A stretch of DNA of 64,000 nucleotides from assembly GCA_964476185.1 (NCBI GenBank), contig CAYYZO010000005.1, positions 27,493-91,492 of the forward strand, read 5' to 3'. Origin of the DNA: DATNBU01 sp964476185 (GTDB lineage: Bacteria > Desulfobacterota > Binatia > UBA1149 > CAITLU01). Below, one piece after another: positions 16,527-25,612 of the stretch (positions within the stretch are counted from its first letter, which is position 1; every line of letters starts with the position of its first letter). The translations under genes were made by a program, and so were the position numbers. Below the pieces are notes generated by a model. The model was not told the DNA's origin. It was given only the letters and a program-made list of their open reading frames with translations, and ran no database searches.

Positions 16527-19002
16527 AGCACGTCCCGCGACCGTCGGCCGTCGTCAGCGCGATGCTGCCCCCGTGCCGATCCACGACCTTGCGAACGGTC
16601 GCGAGCCCGAACCCGGTGCCGGTCTTCTTCGTCGTGAAGAACAGGTCGAAGATGAGCGGTCGTTTCTCCTCGGGAATGCCGGGGCCGCGATCCTCGACCG
16701 ACAGCCACGCGCCCGTGTCGTCCGATCCGGCGCGCACGTCGACGCTCGCGTCGTCCGGCGACGCATCGATCGCGTTCGCGACGAGCTCGACGACGACCTG
16801 CTCGAACAGCGCGACGTCCACGTCCACCCACAGTTCCGGGCCGACGGCCCCGAAGGAGAGTTCGACGCCGCGCTGCCTGGCCTTGCCGCGCGACACCTCG
16901 ACCGCGCGAGCGACGAGTGCGCGGAGGTCGGTGCGCTCGGGGTGCGGCTCGAACGGTCGCGAGAAGTCGAGCAGGTCGCGGATGCGCCTCTCGAGCCGGC
17001 CCGCCTCAGAACTGATGTCGCGGAAGTTCTCGCCGGCCGGGTGGCTCTCGAACTCCATGCCGCCGAAATCGGCGGCCATCTTGATCGCGGCGAGGGGGTT
17101 GCGCATCGCGTGCGCGACGGCGCCCGACAGCTCGCCGATCGCCGCGAGCCGCTCGGCGCGGATCAGCTGGTCCTGGGCTTCGTGCAGCTCGCGGTTCGAC
17201 CGCTCGAGGGCGTCGGCCTTGGCCGCGAGATCGACGTTGAGGCGGCCGATCGTCGCGTAGGCCTGCGCGTTCTCGAGCGCGACCGCGAGTTGGTCCGACA
17301 TCGTGCGCAGGAGCTCGGCATCGTCCCCGGTGTGGAAGCCGCCCGCGCGTTTCGGCCCGACCACGAGGAAGCCCGTCTCGCGGCCTTCCAGCTTCATCCC
17401 GGAAGCGAGCTGGCGCTGGAGCTCGACGCTGCCCTCGCGGCCAGGCGGCATCGGCCCGGTGAAGAACCCGCTTTCGCGCAGCACGTCCGCGACCGGAGCG
17501 AGCTCCGGCGCCGCACGGTCGGCGACGACGACGCGGCCCGGCGACCCGGGGCCGCCGTCGTAGACGAGCGCGGCGCGCCTCAGCGGGACGCCGTCGCCGT
17601 CGAGCGTGAACAGCTCGGCCGACAGCGGCTGCACGGTCTCGTCGATGAGGTCGAGCGACGTGCGCACGAGCGCCTCGAAGTCGAGGATCGAGCTGAACCT
17701 TCGCGACGCCGTGCGGACGACGTCGCGATACTCGTAGCGGCGCCGGTCGTAGAGGCGGTCGACGAGCGCCTGCACGCGATCGCGGCTCGGGTTCAGGAGC
17801 ATGAGGAGCGCGAGCAGGATCAGGCCGGACGTGAGGCGTCCGGCCGCTCCCGCCAGGCTCTCGAACAGGGCCTCGACGACCGTGATGACGAGCCAGTACA
17901 CCCCGATGACCGCCGCGCTGAGCAGCAGGTAGGCCAGGGCGCGCTTGATCAGGCGGTCGACGTCGAACAGGTCGTGCCGGGCGATCGCGTAGCCGATGCC
18001 GACCGGGAACGCGACGAAGAAGATCGTGAGCACGTTGAACGGGATCGCCGCGCTCCCCACGTAGACCGCGACGAGCGCGAGCACCGGCAGGAACGCGCCG
18101 AGGCTCGCGAGCAGCACCACCTTCGTGCGCTGGCGCGCGGCGGGGTCGGAGGTCGTCACGAACTGCCAGGTGAAGAATCCCATCGACGCGAGGATGCTCG
18201 ACGCCAGGTAGACGTGGAACAGGCGGTCGAGCACGAGCAGGAGCTCGCGATGCCCGAAGAACGCCGCGTTCGACGCGATGCCGAACGCGACGGATCCCGC
18301 CGCGAGGAGCCCGATCGCCGGCGTCTCCCAGCGCCGCCGACCACGCCCGATCGGGAACCAGCTGATCACCGCATACGCGCTCGTCGGCGCCGCCGCGGCG
18401 AAGAAGAAGTACGCGGGGCGGAAGATGTAAGGTCCGAACAGGTCGATCGCAGTCGCGAGGAAGAGCGCGAGCGTCGTCGCGAAGGTCGTGAGCGCCGTGG
18501 AGTCCGCGCCGGTCGGCTTCAGGTACAGCATCACGACCGCGAGGACCATCAATGCGACCGCGTCGAACAGGAAGATGCCGGTGCTCTCGGCGTAGTGGCG
18601 CAGCGTGAAGACCTCGACGGGGACGGTGGCCGAACCGACCACCCCGTTTCGCTCGAACTCGTAGCGCACGAGGTCGCCGCGCTCTTTGCCGCGCAGCACG
18701 TCCTCGAGGTCGTCCGCGGTCTCCAGCGAGACCCCGTCGGCCGAGAGCAGCCACGAGTGGTACGGCAGCCCCGACCGGACGCCCGTCCACGACGAAGCGC
18801 CGATGGCCGGCACGAAGAGATTCTCCCAGACGAAGAATCCCGGGAACGCGCGCCCGATCGGCTGCACGGAGTTCAGGCCGCAGACCGAGACGACCACGAG
18901 CGCGACGGTCGCGACCGCGACTCGCCACGCGCCGGGCGCGAGCAGGCGCGAGAGGCGCGAAGGGGAGGACGCGGTGTCGATCGGAAGGCCGGCGGTCGTC
19001 AT
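16492..19002 (-). CDS. Membrane sensor histidine kinase with PDZ-like and GAF regions
   Basis: An 836-residue kinase. After the first helix there is a periplasmic PDZ-like stretch (WLLSADGVSLETADDLEDVL). A block of about eight helices follows (roughly 140-385), then a GAF-like domain (about 420-570), a short coiled coil and the catalytic core: H box AVAHAMRNPLAAIKM, N box VELVANAIDA, DRGPGIPEE and GTGFGLATV. The layout is reminiscent of 7TM/PrsK-type kinases. I start at ATG 19000-19002; a GTG 21 bases upstream is also open. No response regulator is adjacent. It lies 55 bases after the secreted-protein operon on the same strand and may be co-transcribed. Confidence 0.88.
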   Translation of the reverse strand: MTTAGLPIDTASSPSRLSRLLAPGAWRVAVATVALVVVSVCGLNSVQPIGRAFPGFFVWENLFVPAIGASSWTGVRSGLPYHSWLLSADGVSLETADDLEDVLRGKERGDLVRYEFERNGVVGSATVPVEVFTLRHYAESTGIFLFDAVALMVLAVVMLYLKPTGADSTALTTFATTLALFLATAIDLFGPYIFRPAYFFFAAAAPTSAYAVISWFPIGRGRRRWETPAIGLLAAGSVAFGIASNAAFFGHRELLLVLDRLFHVYLASSILASMGFFTWQFVTTSDPAARQRTKVVLLASLGAFLPVLALVAVYVGSAAIPFNVLTIFFVAFPVGIGYAIARHDLFDVDRLIKRALAYLLLSAAVIGVYWLVITVVEALFESLAGAAGRLTSGLILLALLMLLNPSRDRVQALVDRLYDRRRYEYRDVVRTASRRFSSILDFEALVRTSLDLIDETVQPLSAELFTLDGDGVPLRRAALVYDGGPGSPGRVVVADRAAPELAPVADVLRESGFFTGPMPPGREGSVELQRQLASGMKLEGRETGFLVVGPKRAGGFHTGDDAELLRTMSDQLAVALENAQAYATIGRLNVDLAAKADALERSNRELHEAQDQLIRAERLAAIGELSGAVAHAMRNPLAAIKMAADFGGMEFESHPAGENFRDISSEAGRLERRIRDLLDFSRPFEPHPERTDLRALVARAVEVSRGKARQRGVELSFGAVGPELWVDVDVALFEQVVVELVANAIDASPDDASVDVRAGSDDTGAWLSVEDRGPGIPEEKRPLIFDLFFTTKKTGTGFGLATVRKVVDRHGGSIALTTADGRGTCFTVRLPRAARG

Positions 19003-19057
19003 GCGGATGGCCGCACTATACACGCCGCGGCGCGACCGGGAACCCGGCGCGGCGGCG

Positions 19058-21142
19058 TCAGTTGCGGCTCACGCAGCGCACGGCCCGGAGGCTCGACGTG
19101 CACTTGAGGTGACGGGAGAAGGTGTCGTCACCGACCGTCACGGCGAGCACGAGCCCGTTCGCGAGTTCCTCGGCGGGCTCGGTGTCCACGATCTCGAGCC
19201 GGCGCGCGACGAAACGCGCCCGTACCCCTCGCCGCGCGGCGCGCAGCTTGGCGCGCTGCAGGCCGGCGAGCGTGCCGTCCGGGTCTTCGTACTCCCAGGT
19301 CGGGCGGTCGTCGGTCTTCGTGAACATCCCGGGCACCTGCACGAAGTAGTGGAGACGGTCGCCTTCGGCGACGGTGATCTCCACCTCCTCCGCCTCGGGC
19401 GCGAGCACCTGCCCCTGCTCGAAGCGCAGCAGCGCGCGGATGCGCACGATGTCGTCCCGGAGCCCGGCGCGCGGCTTGATCGTGAGGCGGGCGCGCGTGT
19501 TGAACGCGCGGAACCGCGAGCCCGCCTGCGGGCACTCGTTGCAGCCGCCCTCGGAGTCGTTGAGCACGCAGGTGCCGTCGCAGCAGTTGCCCTGCCCGTC
19601 GCCGTCGCTGTCGTTCTGCGAAGGGTTCACGTCCTGCAGGCAGTTGTCGTCGCACGGAACGGAGTTCTTCACGTCCGCCGCCGTGCACGGATGGTCCCCG
19701 ATCGTGCCGCTTCCGTCGCCGTCGTCGAGCACGCCGTCGTCGTCGGTGTCGACGTCGCCCGACTGGTTCGCGAACACGAGCGCCTGGTCGAGCCCGATCG
19801 GCACGGCCGGCGGGGCGTCGTAGACCGTCACCCGCGCCCGCCCCTCGACGCCGTCGGATCCGATCTTGATCGAGATCCCGCGCGCCGTGAGCACGTTGAC
19901 CGTCTCCTCGAAGGGATTGCCGTCCGCGTCGGGCTGCAGGATGCGCAGGCCGCCTTCCGCGCTCAGTCGCGCGGGAACGCCGGAAGGATCGGGATCGGCG
20001 ATGTTGCCGAGGGCGTCCACCGGCATCAGGCGGAGGATCACGTTGCGACCGGTGCGCAGCGCGACCTCCCCGGCCGGCGTCACGAGCCGGCGCGAAGAAC
20101 CGGTCGTGGCCGGCGCGGGCCGCACCACCATGCGCGAGGACGCGACGAAGCTCGACTGGCTCACCTCGCGAAAGAGCCGCACGCCGATGGCGGGGCCGCT
20201 CAGCGAAACGAACTGGTCGACCGTCGCGTTGGTGCCGTCGACGGGAACCGCGAACTTCTCGGCCAGGCCCGCCGTGTCGGGTTCCGGAAGAAGGAACTCC
20301 GAAGGCTGGTAGAAGAGGATGTTCGGTCCGTTCGGATCGGGCGGATTCGGCTCGTCGAGCCACACGACGGCCATCGGGTCGAGCGGCGGGAAGAACGGCC
20401 AGTTCGTGAAGATCGGCGTGCCGTTCGACCACAGCCGTCCGGGGTCGTCCCCGGTGTACATGCCCGCGACGAGCGCGACGCGAAGGCCGCCCATGCTCGC
20501 GGGCGCGCCGATGCGCACGGCCAGCTGGTTCGTGAAGCGGTCGGCGGCGATCTGGCCGACCTGGCGCCCGACGTGCGCGATCGCTTCCTGTTTCTGCAAC
20601 TCGTTGTCGGCGCTGCCGTCGGTGTCGGTGGGTCCGATGCGGCCGTCGCCGTCGAGGTCGGCATAGGCGAAGACCGCCAGCGGCCGCTGGTCGAGGCCCG
20701 CCAGCGGAGCGCCGTACGGGAACGCGCCGGGGCCGTCCGTCACGAACACCGTGAACGGGACCGGCGCGCCCTGGCTGTTCCCTCCGCCGCCCGCGGTGTT
20801 CTGCACCAGCACGGGATTGCCCGCGCTGCCGGCCGGCGCGGGGATCTGGGTTTCGCTCGCGAACGTGCCGACTCGCACCACGAGGTCGACGTCCCCGGTC
20901 AGGCTGTTCGTGATGATCGGAGGGCCGTCGCTCCAGCGTCCGAGCGGCCCCTTCGAGGGAAGCACGAGCGGCAGGCCCGGCTGCATCGGATACGGCCCGG
21001 TGACCGGATCGCACGGATCGCCGGCGAACACGGGCGCCACGTTGTCGCAGGGACCCGCCGAGGCTTCCCGCGAGAGGCCCGGCGCAACGACGATCGCCGT
21101 CAGCGCGACCGCGACACCGAACGCGGATCGCACGCCCCTCAC
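19058..21142 (-). CDS. Secreted protein with thrombospondin-type-3-like calcium repeats
   Basis: The 694-residue product has a signal peptide (MRGVRSAFGVAVALTAIVV, cleavage near EASAG). Most of it is beta-rich and unrecognised, with a calcium-type loop DLDGDGRIGPTDTDG about residue 165. Around 480-545 it has DTDDDGVLDDGDGSG, CDDNCLQDVNPSQNDSDGDG and paired cysteines, the aspartate-rich thrombospondin type 3 pattern. The C terminus (HLKCTSSLRAVRCVSRN) has one more cysteine pair. Its start overlaps the preceding gene by four bases (ATGA), so the two are translated together. Probably cell-surface or released; ligand unknown. Confidence 0.75.
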   Translation of the reverse strand: MRGVRSAFGVAVALTAIVVAPGLSREASAGPCDNVAPVFAGDPCDPVTGPYPMQPGLPLVLPSKGPLGRWSDGPPIITNSLTGDVDLVVRVGTFASETQIPAPAGSAGNPVLVQNTAGGGGNSQGAPVPFTVFVTDGPGAFPYGAPLAGLDQRPLAVFAYADLDGDGRIGPTDTDGSADNELQKQEAIAHVGRQVGQIAADRFTNQLAVRIGAPASMGGLRVALVAGMYTGDDPGRLWSNGTPIFTNWPFFPPLDPMAVVWLDEPNPPDPNGPNILFYQPSEFLLPEPDTAGLAEKFAVPVDGTNATVDQFVSLSGPAIGVRLFREVSQSSFVASSRMVVRPAPATTGSSRRLVTPAGEVALRTGRNVILRLMPVDALGNIADPDPSGVPARLSAEGGLRILQPDADGNPFEETVNVLTARGISIKIGSDGVEGRARVTVYDAPPAVPIGLDQALVFANQSGDVDTDDDGVLDDGDGSGTIGDHPCTAADVKNSVPCDDNCLQDVNPSQNDSDGDGQGNCCDGTCVLNDSEGGCNECPQAGSRFRAFNTRARLTIKPRAGLRDDIVRIRALLRFEQGQVLAPEAEEVEITVAEGDRLHYFVQVPGMFTKTDDRPTWEYEDPDGTLAGLQRAKLRAARRGVRARFVARRLEIVDTEPAEELANGLVLAVTVGDDTFSRHLKCTSSLRAVRCVSRN

Positions 21143-21819
21143 GGCTCGCTCTCCGGAACCGGATCCGCGTCAGGGCCGGCCGCGGGCTCCGCGACCGGCG
21201 AACCGGTCCCGTTGTCGGGTTCGCCGACAATGCTGCCCTCCTCGACCCTGTCGATGGGAGGAGCGATCTGCAGCGGTCGCGTGATCGTGTTGCTGAGGAT
21301 CGGCGAGACGTAGTCGTCGTCGAGCACGAGGTACGCCACGACGCTGATCGGGCCGTCGCCGGCCGGAACCGGGCTGGCGAGTTTCATGCGCTGCGCCTCG
21401 AAGTTCACGAAGCGCGCCGCCGGCTCCACGGCGCCCGCGGCTTCGATCGCCACGATGTCGTCGCCGTCGATGCCGGCGTCCATCCGGGCGCCGAGGCCGG
21501 GGACGTATCCGACGAACACCTGGTCCGGATGATGGAAGCGCAGGAAGTTGTCGTCGCGCACCAGCAGCACGTTGAACGAAAGACCCGACGCGACCTGGAC
21601 GAGATTGTCGAACTCCCAGCTTCCCGAGATGCGCAGCGACATGCCGGCCGGGGACGGCTCCATGTCGACGGAACCGATGGCGACGAGCACCCGGCACGAC
21701 CCCGCGATCGCGGCCGCGCCTCCCACGACGGCGAGCGCGGCGAACGCGAGGCCGGCCACCAGCGCTCGCGATCGGCGCGAGGGCACGTCACGCCCGGATG
21801 CGAAGGTAATTCTCGCCAC
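21139..21819 (-). CDS. Secreted protein of unknown function
   Basis: A 226-residue protein with an N-terminal hydrophobic signal segment (RALVAGLAFAALAVVGGAAAI). The following 150 residues are beta-rich with no cysteine cluster beyond one Cys after the signal region (AGSCRVLV). The tail is acidic and proline-rich (EPDNGTGSPVAEP). I recognise no family. It is the first gene of an operon with the thrombospondin-repeat protein (ATGA overlap) and perhaps the downstream kinase. The two secreted proteins may form a complex; this is inferred from the coupling only. Confidence 0.65.
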   Translation of the reverse strand: MARITFASGRDVPSRRSRALVAGLAFAALAVVGGAAAIAGSCRVLVAIGSVDMEPSPAGMSLRISGSWEFDNLVQVASGLSFNVLLVRDDNFLRFHHPDQVFVGYVPGLGARMDAGIDGDDIVAIEAAGAVEPAARFVNFEAQRMKLASPVPAGDGPISVVAYLVLDDDYVSPILSNTITRPLQIAPPIDRVEEGSIVGEPDNGTGSPVAEPAAGPDADPVPESEP

Positions 21820-22055
21820 GCCAATGCCCTATCGCTGGCAATTCATGGCACCCGTCTGGGCTCGAGACAACCCGTTTTCCCGGCCGATCTCCTCGTGCGC
21901 GGGAGCACGGAGCCGTTTTCTACTGGCCTGCGCCGTCCTCCCCGAGGAAACGCAGCAAATCCGGGCCGCGATCGGCCGCGCGATTCCGGCCCGGCGCACT
22001 CCGGCACGGGACCGACTCGCCTGAACCGCGGTTCAGGGGCAGGCTCACGACCACC

Positions 22056-23057
22056 ATGCCGACGACAACCCCCAGCGAGGCGACGGTGCCCCCGTTCGAG
22101 ACGACGCTGCGCGCGCAGGGACATTGGCCGTTCGCGCGCGAAACCGTCCGCACCGTGCAGGTCAACGTCGGCAAGCTCTGCAACCAGGCCTGTCACCACT
22201 GCCACGTCGACGCGGGACCGAAGCGCACGGAGATCATGACCGCAGCGACCGCGGCGCGCGTGCTCGAGTTGCTCGCCGGCGCACCCGCCGTCACCACGCT
22301 GGACGTGACGGGCGGCGCCCCCGAGCTCAATCCGTCGTTCGCCGGCCTCGCGAGCGGCGCCCGTTCGCTCGGCAAGGAAGTGATCGTGCGCTGCAACCTC
22401 ACGGTGCTGTTCGAGCCCGGACTCGGGCACCTGCCCGAGATGTATCGCGACCTCGGCGTGCACCTGGTCTGCTCGCTGCCCTGCTACACGGCGGAGAACG
22501 TCGACCAGCAGCGCGGGCGCGGCGTGTTCGACCGGAGCATCGAAGCCCTGCAATGGCTCGGGGCGCTCGGCTACGGAAGCGGCGGCGAACGGCTGCGTCT
22601 CGACCTCGTCTACAATCCACTCGGCGCGTTCCTGCCGCCTCCGCAGGCCGAGCTCGAAGCGAAGTATCGCGAGGAGCTCGGGCGACTGTTCGACATCCGC
22701 TTCGACCGCCTGCTCACGCTCACGAATCTCCCGGTCAAGCGTTTCGCGGAGATGCTCGCGCGGCGCGGCGAGATGGAACGCTACATGGGACTGCTCGTCG
22801 CGCACTTCAACACCGCCACGGTGCCGGAACTGATGTGCCGCAGCCTGGTCAGCGTCGCGTGGGACGGGTCGCTGCACGATTGCGACTTCCACCAGATGGA
22901 GGAAATCCCGCTGCTCGTGGGCGACTCGGCGCAGACCCTGTGGACGATCCGCTCGTTCGAGGAGCTGGCCGGGACGGCGATCCAGCCCGCGTCCCACTGC
23001 TACGGCTGCACGGCCGGCGCGGGCTCGAGTTGCAGCGGCTCGATCGCCGCAGGCTGA
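22056..23057 (+). CDS. ArsS-like radical SAM protein with cysteine-rich C terminus
   Basis: The 333-residue protein has the radical SAM cluster motif C42-NQA-C46-HH-C49 and LDVTGGAPELNP in the N-terminal half. The C-terminal DUF3641-like region has LHDCDFHQMEEIPL and HCYGCTAGAGSSCSG. This matches the radical SAM/Cys-rich family that includes ArsS of arsenosugar biosynthesis and whose members are sometimes selenoproteins at the GSS-Cys/Sec position. Here the codon is TGC, so this is the cysteine form. No arsM or other arsenic gene is nearby, so the arsenosugar role is uncertain. It overlaps the convergent DUF255 gene by 58 bases. Confidence 0.85.
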   Translation: MPTTTPSEATVPPFETTLRAQGHWPFARETVRTVQVNVGKLCNQACHHCHVDAGPKRTEIMTAATAARVLELLAGAPAVTTLDVTGGAPELNPSFAGLASGARSLGKEVIVRCNLTVLFEPGLGHLPEMYRDLGVHLVCSLPCYTAENVDQQRGRGVFDRSIEALQWLGALGYGSGGERLRLDLVYNPLGAFLPPPQAELEAKYREELGRLFDIRFDRLLTLTNLPVKRFAEMLARRGEMERYMGLLVAHFNTATVPELMCRSLVSVAWDGSLHDCDFHQMEEIPLLVGDSAQTLWTIRSFEELAGTAIQPASHCYGCTAGAGSSCSGSIAAG

Positions 23058-24808
23058 GGCTCCGCGAAGCGCGCGAGCGCCGCGACCATCGACGGCAGCG
23101 CGAGCGGGCGCAGCTCGAGCGTCTCCGAGAACGCCTCGAACGTGCGGCGCGCCGTTTCCCGGTAACGCCCGTCGCGTTCGGCCAGGCGGACGAACAGCAG
23201 CGCGGCGGCCGAGTTGCCGCTGGCCGCCGCGCGATCCACGGCGGGCTCGAGGCGCAGCGGCAGCGTTCCCGTGCCGGCGGCCGTCTGGAAGAATCCGCCC
23301 GACGCCTCGTGGCCGAAGCGCGCCGGCAACTCGTCCGCGATCGCGCGCGCTGCCTCGAGCCAGCGCCCGTCCTCGCCGTGCGCGGTCGCCTCGTGAAGGT
23401 CGAGGAAGGCGAGCGCGAGCAGCGTGTGGTCGGCGAGGTAGCCGTCGCCGCAGCGCTGCGCGTCGATCGCGCAGTGCACGACGCTGCCGCCGTCGCGAAG
23501 CCGCGCGTCGAGTTCGCGCGCCGCCGTGACGGCGGCTTCGAGCAGGACCGGATCCGCCAGCACGGCGGATCCGCGCGCGAGCGCGGAAATCGCGACGGCG
23601 TTCGCGTCCGCGAGCACGCGCTCGTCGCGCGGGGCGGGCGTGCCGTCGGTGGCGAGCGACGCCGCGAACGCGCCACCCGGCAGCCGGAGGTCGCCGAGCA
23701 GGAAGCCGACGGTGCGGCGCGCGGTCTCGAGGAAGTCGCGCCGGCCGGTCGCTTCGCCGGCCTTGAGGTACGTGCGCGCGAGCGCCGCGTTGTCGGCGAG
23801 GAATTTCTCGGGCGCCGGATCCTGCCAGCGCCCGGCGCGCGCGAAGCGGAAAAAGCCTCCACGGGCCCGGTCCTCGAGCGGGCTGCCCTGCAGCCGCTCC
23901 AGCGCGGTCGTCGCGATCGCGAGCGCCGCCGCGTCGCCCCGGCGTCCGCGCTCGACGAGGAAATCCATCAGCGGAGCGCGCGGGAACCACGGCGGCGGGC
24001 CGAACGCTCCCGCTTCCGCATCGAACGACGCGCCGGCGTAGCCGACCAGCGAGGCCGCCGTCTTCGCCGCGTCCGGCAGCGGCCCCGACGAGTCGATCGC
24101 CGCGCGCCGCGCCATCTTCTCGAACGTGCCCTCGGCGCGCTCGGCGATCATGCCTCCCCCGAGATCGATGCGCCGGGCGACTTCCGTGACAAGCCGGTCG
24201 GGTTGCTTCACGGTGGTGGCGGCAGCGCCCCACGACTCGGCCGCGAACGGCCGCCCGTCGGGCAGCAGCACGACGATCGCCGGCCAGCCGGCGCCGCCGG
24301 TGAGAACCTGCGTCGCGAGCATCAGGTACGCGTCGACGTCCGGCTGCGCGTGGCGGTCGACGAGCAGCGGCACGAAGCGCTCGTTGATCGTGCGCGCGAG
24401 GTCCGCCGAAGAAAGCGCGTCGCGGCCGAGCGCGTTGCACTCGGCGCACGAGGCGTCGCCGGTCAGCGCGAGCACCGGCAGGCCCGACGCGGCGGCTTCG
24501 TCGAGCGACTGCCGGGACCACACGCGCCAGTCGATCGGATCGAGGGCATGGCGCCTCGCGAACGCGCCCGATTCGAGCGCGAGGCGGTTGCAGGTCCGAC
24601 GGTCGGAAAGAAGCGCTCCTGCTGGAACATCGGCGGCCGCGACGGCGGCGGCCAGGGATGGCGGAAACGCGGCGGCTCCCGGGAGGGCGGGATCGGGCGC
24701 GGCGCAGCGGACGGCGGCGACGCCGGGGCTTCGCGGATCGCAGCCCGCCGGGATCGCGAGCGCGCCGAAACCGGCCAGCACCAGCGCGGGAAGCGATTCG
24801 AGACGCAC
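23000..24808 (-). CDS. DUF255 thioredoxin-fold/glycosidase-like protein (YyaL family), probable lipoprotein
   Basis: From GTG 24806-24808 the product has 602 residues and begins with a lipoprotein-like leader ending IPAGC. The thioredoxin-like part shows NRLALESGAFARRHALDPID and then DASCAECNALG, where the family usually has a CxxC (often CHWCH). An (alpha/alpha)-barrel region follows with EDRARGGFFRFA, EKFLADNAALARTYL and ADGYL-like repeats, typical of YyaL/SSP411 proteins. Several family motifs are degenerate (FARRH for the usual YLLQH), so activity may differ. The start is uncertain, as ATG 24896-24898 is also open. Its biochemical role is unknown in any organism. Confidence 0.82.
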   Translation of the reverse strand: MRLESLPALVLAGFGALAIPAGCDPRSPGVAAVRCAAPDPALPGAAAFPPSLAAAVAAADVPAGALLSDRRTCNRLALESGAFARRHALDPIDWRVWSRQSLDEAAASGLPVLALTGDASCAECNALGRDALSSADLARTINERFVPLLVDRHAQPDVDAYLMLATQVLTGGAGWPAIVVLLPDGRPFAAESWGAAATTVKQPDRLVTEVARRIDLGGGMIAERAEGTFEKMARRAAIDSSGPLPDAAKTAASLVGYAGASFDAEAGAFGPPPWFPRAPLMDFLVERGRRGDAAALAIATTALERLQGSPLEDRARGGFFRFARAGRWQDPAPEKFLADNAALARTYLKAGEATGRRDFLETARRTVGFLLGDLRLPGGAFAASLATDGTPAPRDERVLADANAVAISALARGSAVLADPVLLEAAVTAARELDARLRDGGSVVHCAIDAQRCGDGYLADHTLLALAFLDLHEATAHGEDGRWLEAARAIADELPARFGHEASGGFFQTAAGTGTLPLRLEPAVDRAAASGNSAAALLFVRLAERDGRYRETARRTFEAFSETLELRPLALPSMVAALARFAEPQPAAIEPLQLEPAPAVQP

Positions 24809-24926
24809 GGGCCGGGTGTAACGCGAGGTCGCGTGCGTTTCGAATCGTCCTGCGACGGGAGTCCGGCGACCGGGGGCTCGTCGCGACTCCCGGTCCATCG
24901 GCGATCCCGCCGACGGACCCGACCTG

Positions 24927-25367
24927 CTACGCGAGGGCGCCCTGCATGTAGTCGCGCAGGAAGCGGATCTCGGTTTCCTTCTCGTCGTATTGGGCCTTGA
25001 CCACGTCGCCGATCGACACGATCGCGACGAGCCGGCGATCCTCGAGCACCGGCAGGTGGCGCACGCGCCGGTCGGTCATCACGCGCATCACGTAATCGAG
25101 GCTGTCGTCGGGGACGCTGATCACGAGGTCGCGCGTCATCACGTCGCGCACCTTGAGGAGGAGGTTCGCCGCACCGTCCTTGCGGCAGATCAGGCGCAGG
25201 ATGTCCCGCTCGGAGATGATCCCCACGAGCGAGCCTTCGACGTCGAGCACCGGCAGTGCGCCGATGTTGTGCTCGCAAAGCGATTCGACGGCCTCCTGCA
25301 CCGTCTGGTCCGGGGAGATGGTCTGCAGCGGGACGGGACTGCTCTTCTGGATGTCGCGGATCTTCAT
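24927..25367 (-). CDS. Two-CBS-domain protein
   Basis: The 146-residue cytosolic protein consists of tandem CBS domains. The first runs from about 9 to 62 (VQEAVESLCEHNIGALPVLD, LVGIISERDILR). The second runs from about 75 to 130 (VRDVMTRDLVISVPDDSLDY, VRHLPVLEDRRLVAIVSIGD). The pair forms a Bateman module that usually binds adenosine nucleotides. There is no attached enzyme domain. AGGAG lies 8 bases before the ATG. It is divergent from hemDE. Probably an energy or redox sensing accessory; its target is unknown. Confidence 0.88.
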   Translation of the reverse strand: MKIRDIQKSSPVPLQTISPDQTVQEAVESLCEHNIGALPVLDVEGSLVGIISERDILRLICRKDGAANLLLKVRDVMTRDLVISVPDDSLDYVMRVMTDRRVRHLPVLEDRRLVAIVSIGDVVKAQYDEKETEIRFLRDYMQGALA

Positions 25368-25612
25368 CGGCGTCGGCTCCTGGGTTGGAATCGTTTCTTC
25401 GCTCGCGTCTCCCCCTGCGACGTCGAGGCAAGTAAGGCACCGCGTACCGGACCGGTCAACAGGACGGACGCACCCGTCCGGCGATTGCGGCAAGGCTGCC
25501 CCGCGGTTGCCGTGCGGCGTGAATCTTGAAACATTGCCGCAGCGCAGCGAACGCCACCATCGGCGGGGAGCACGGCTCCCCCGACCCCGCCGCGCCGGGA
25601 ACGGACTCGAGA

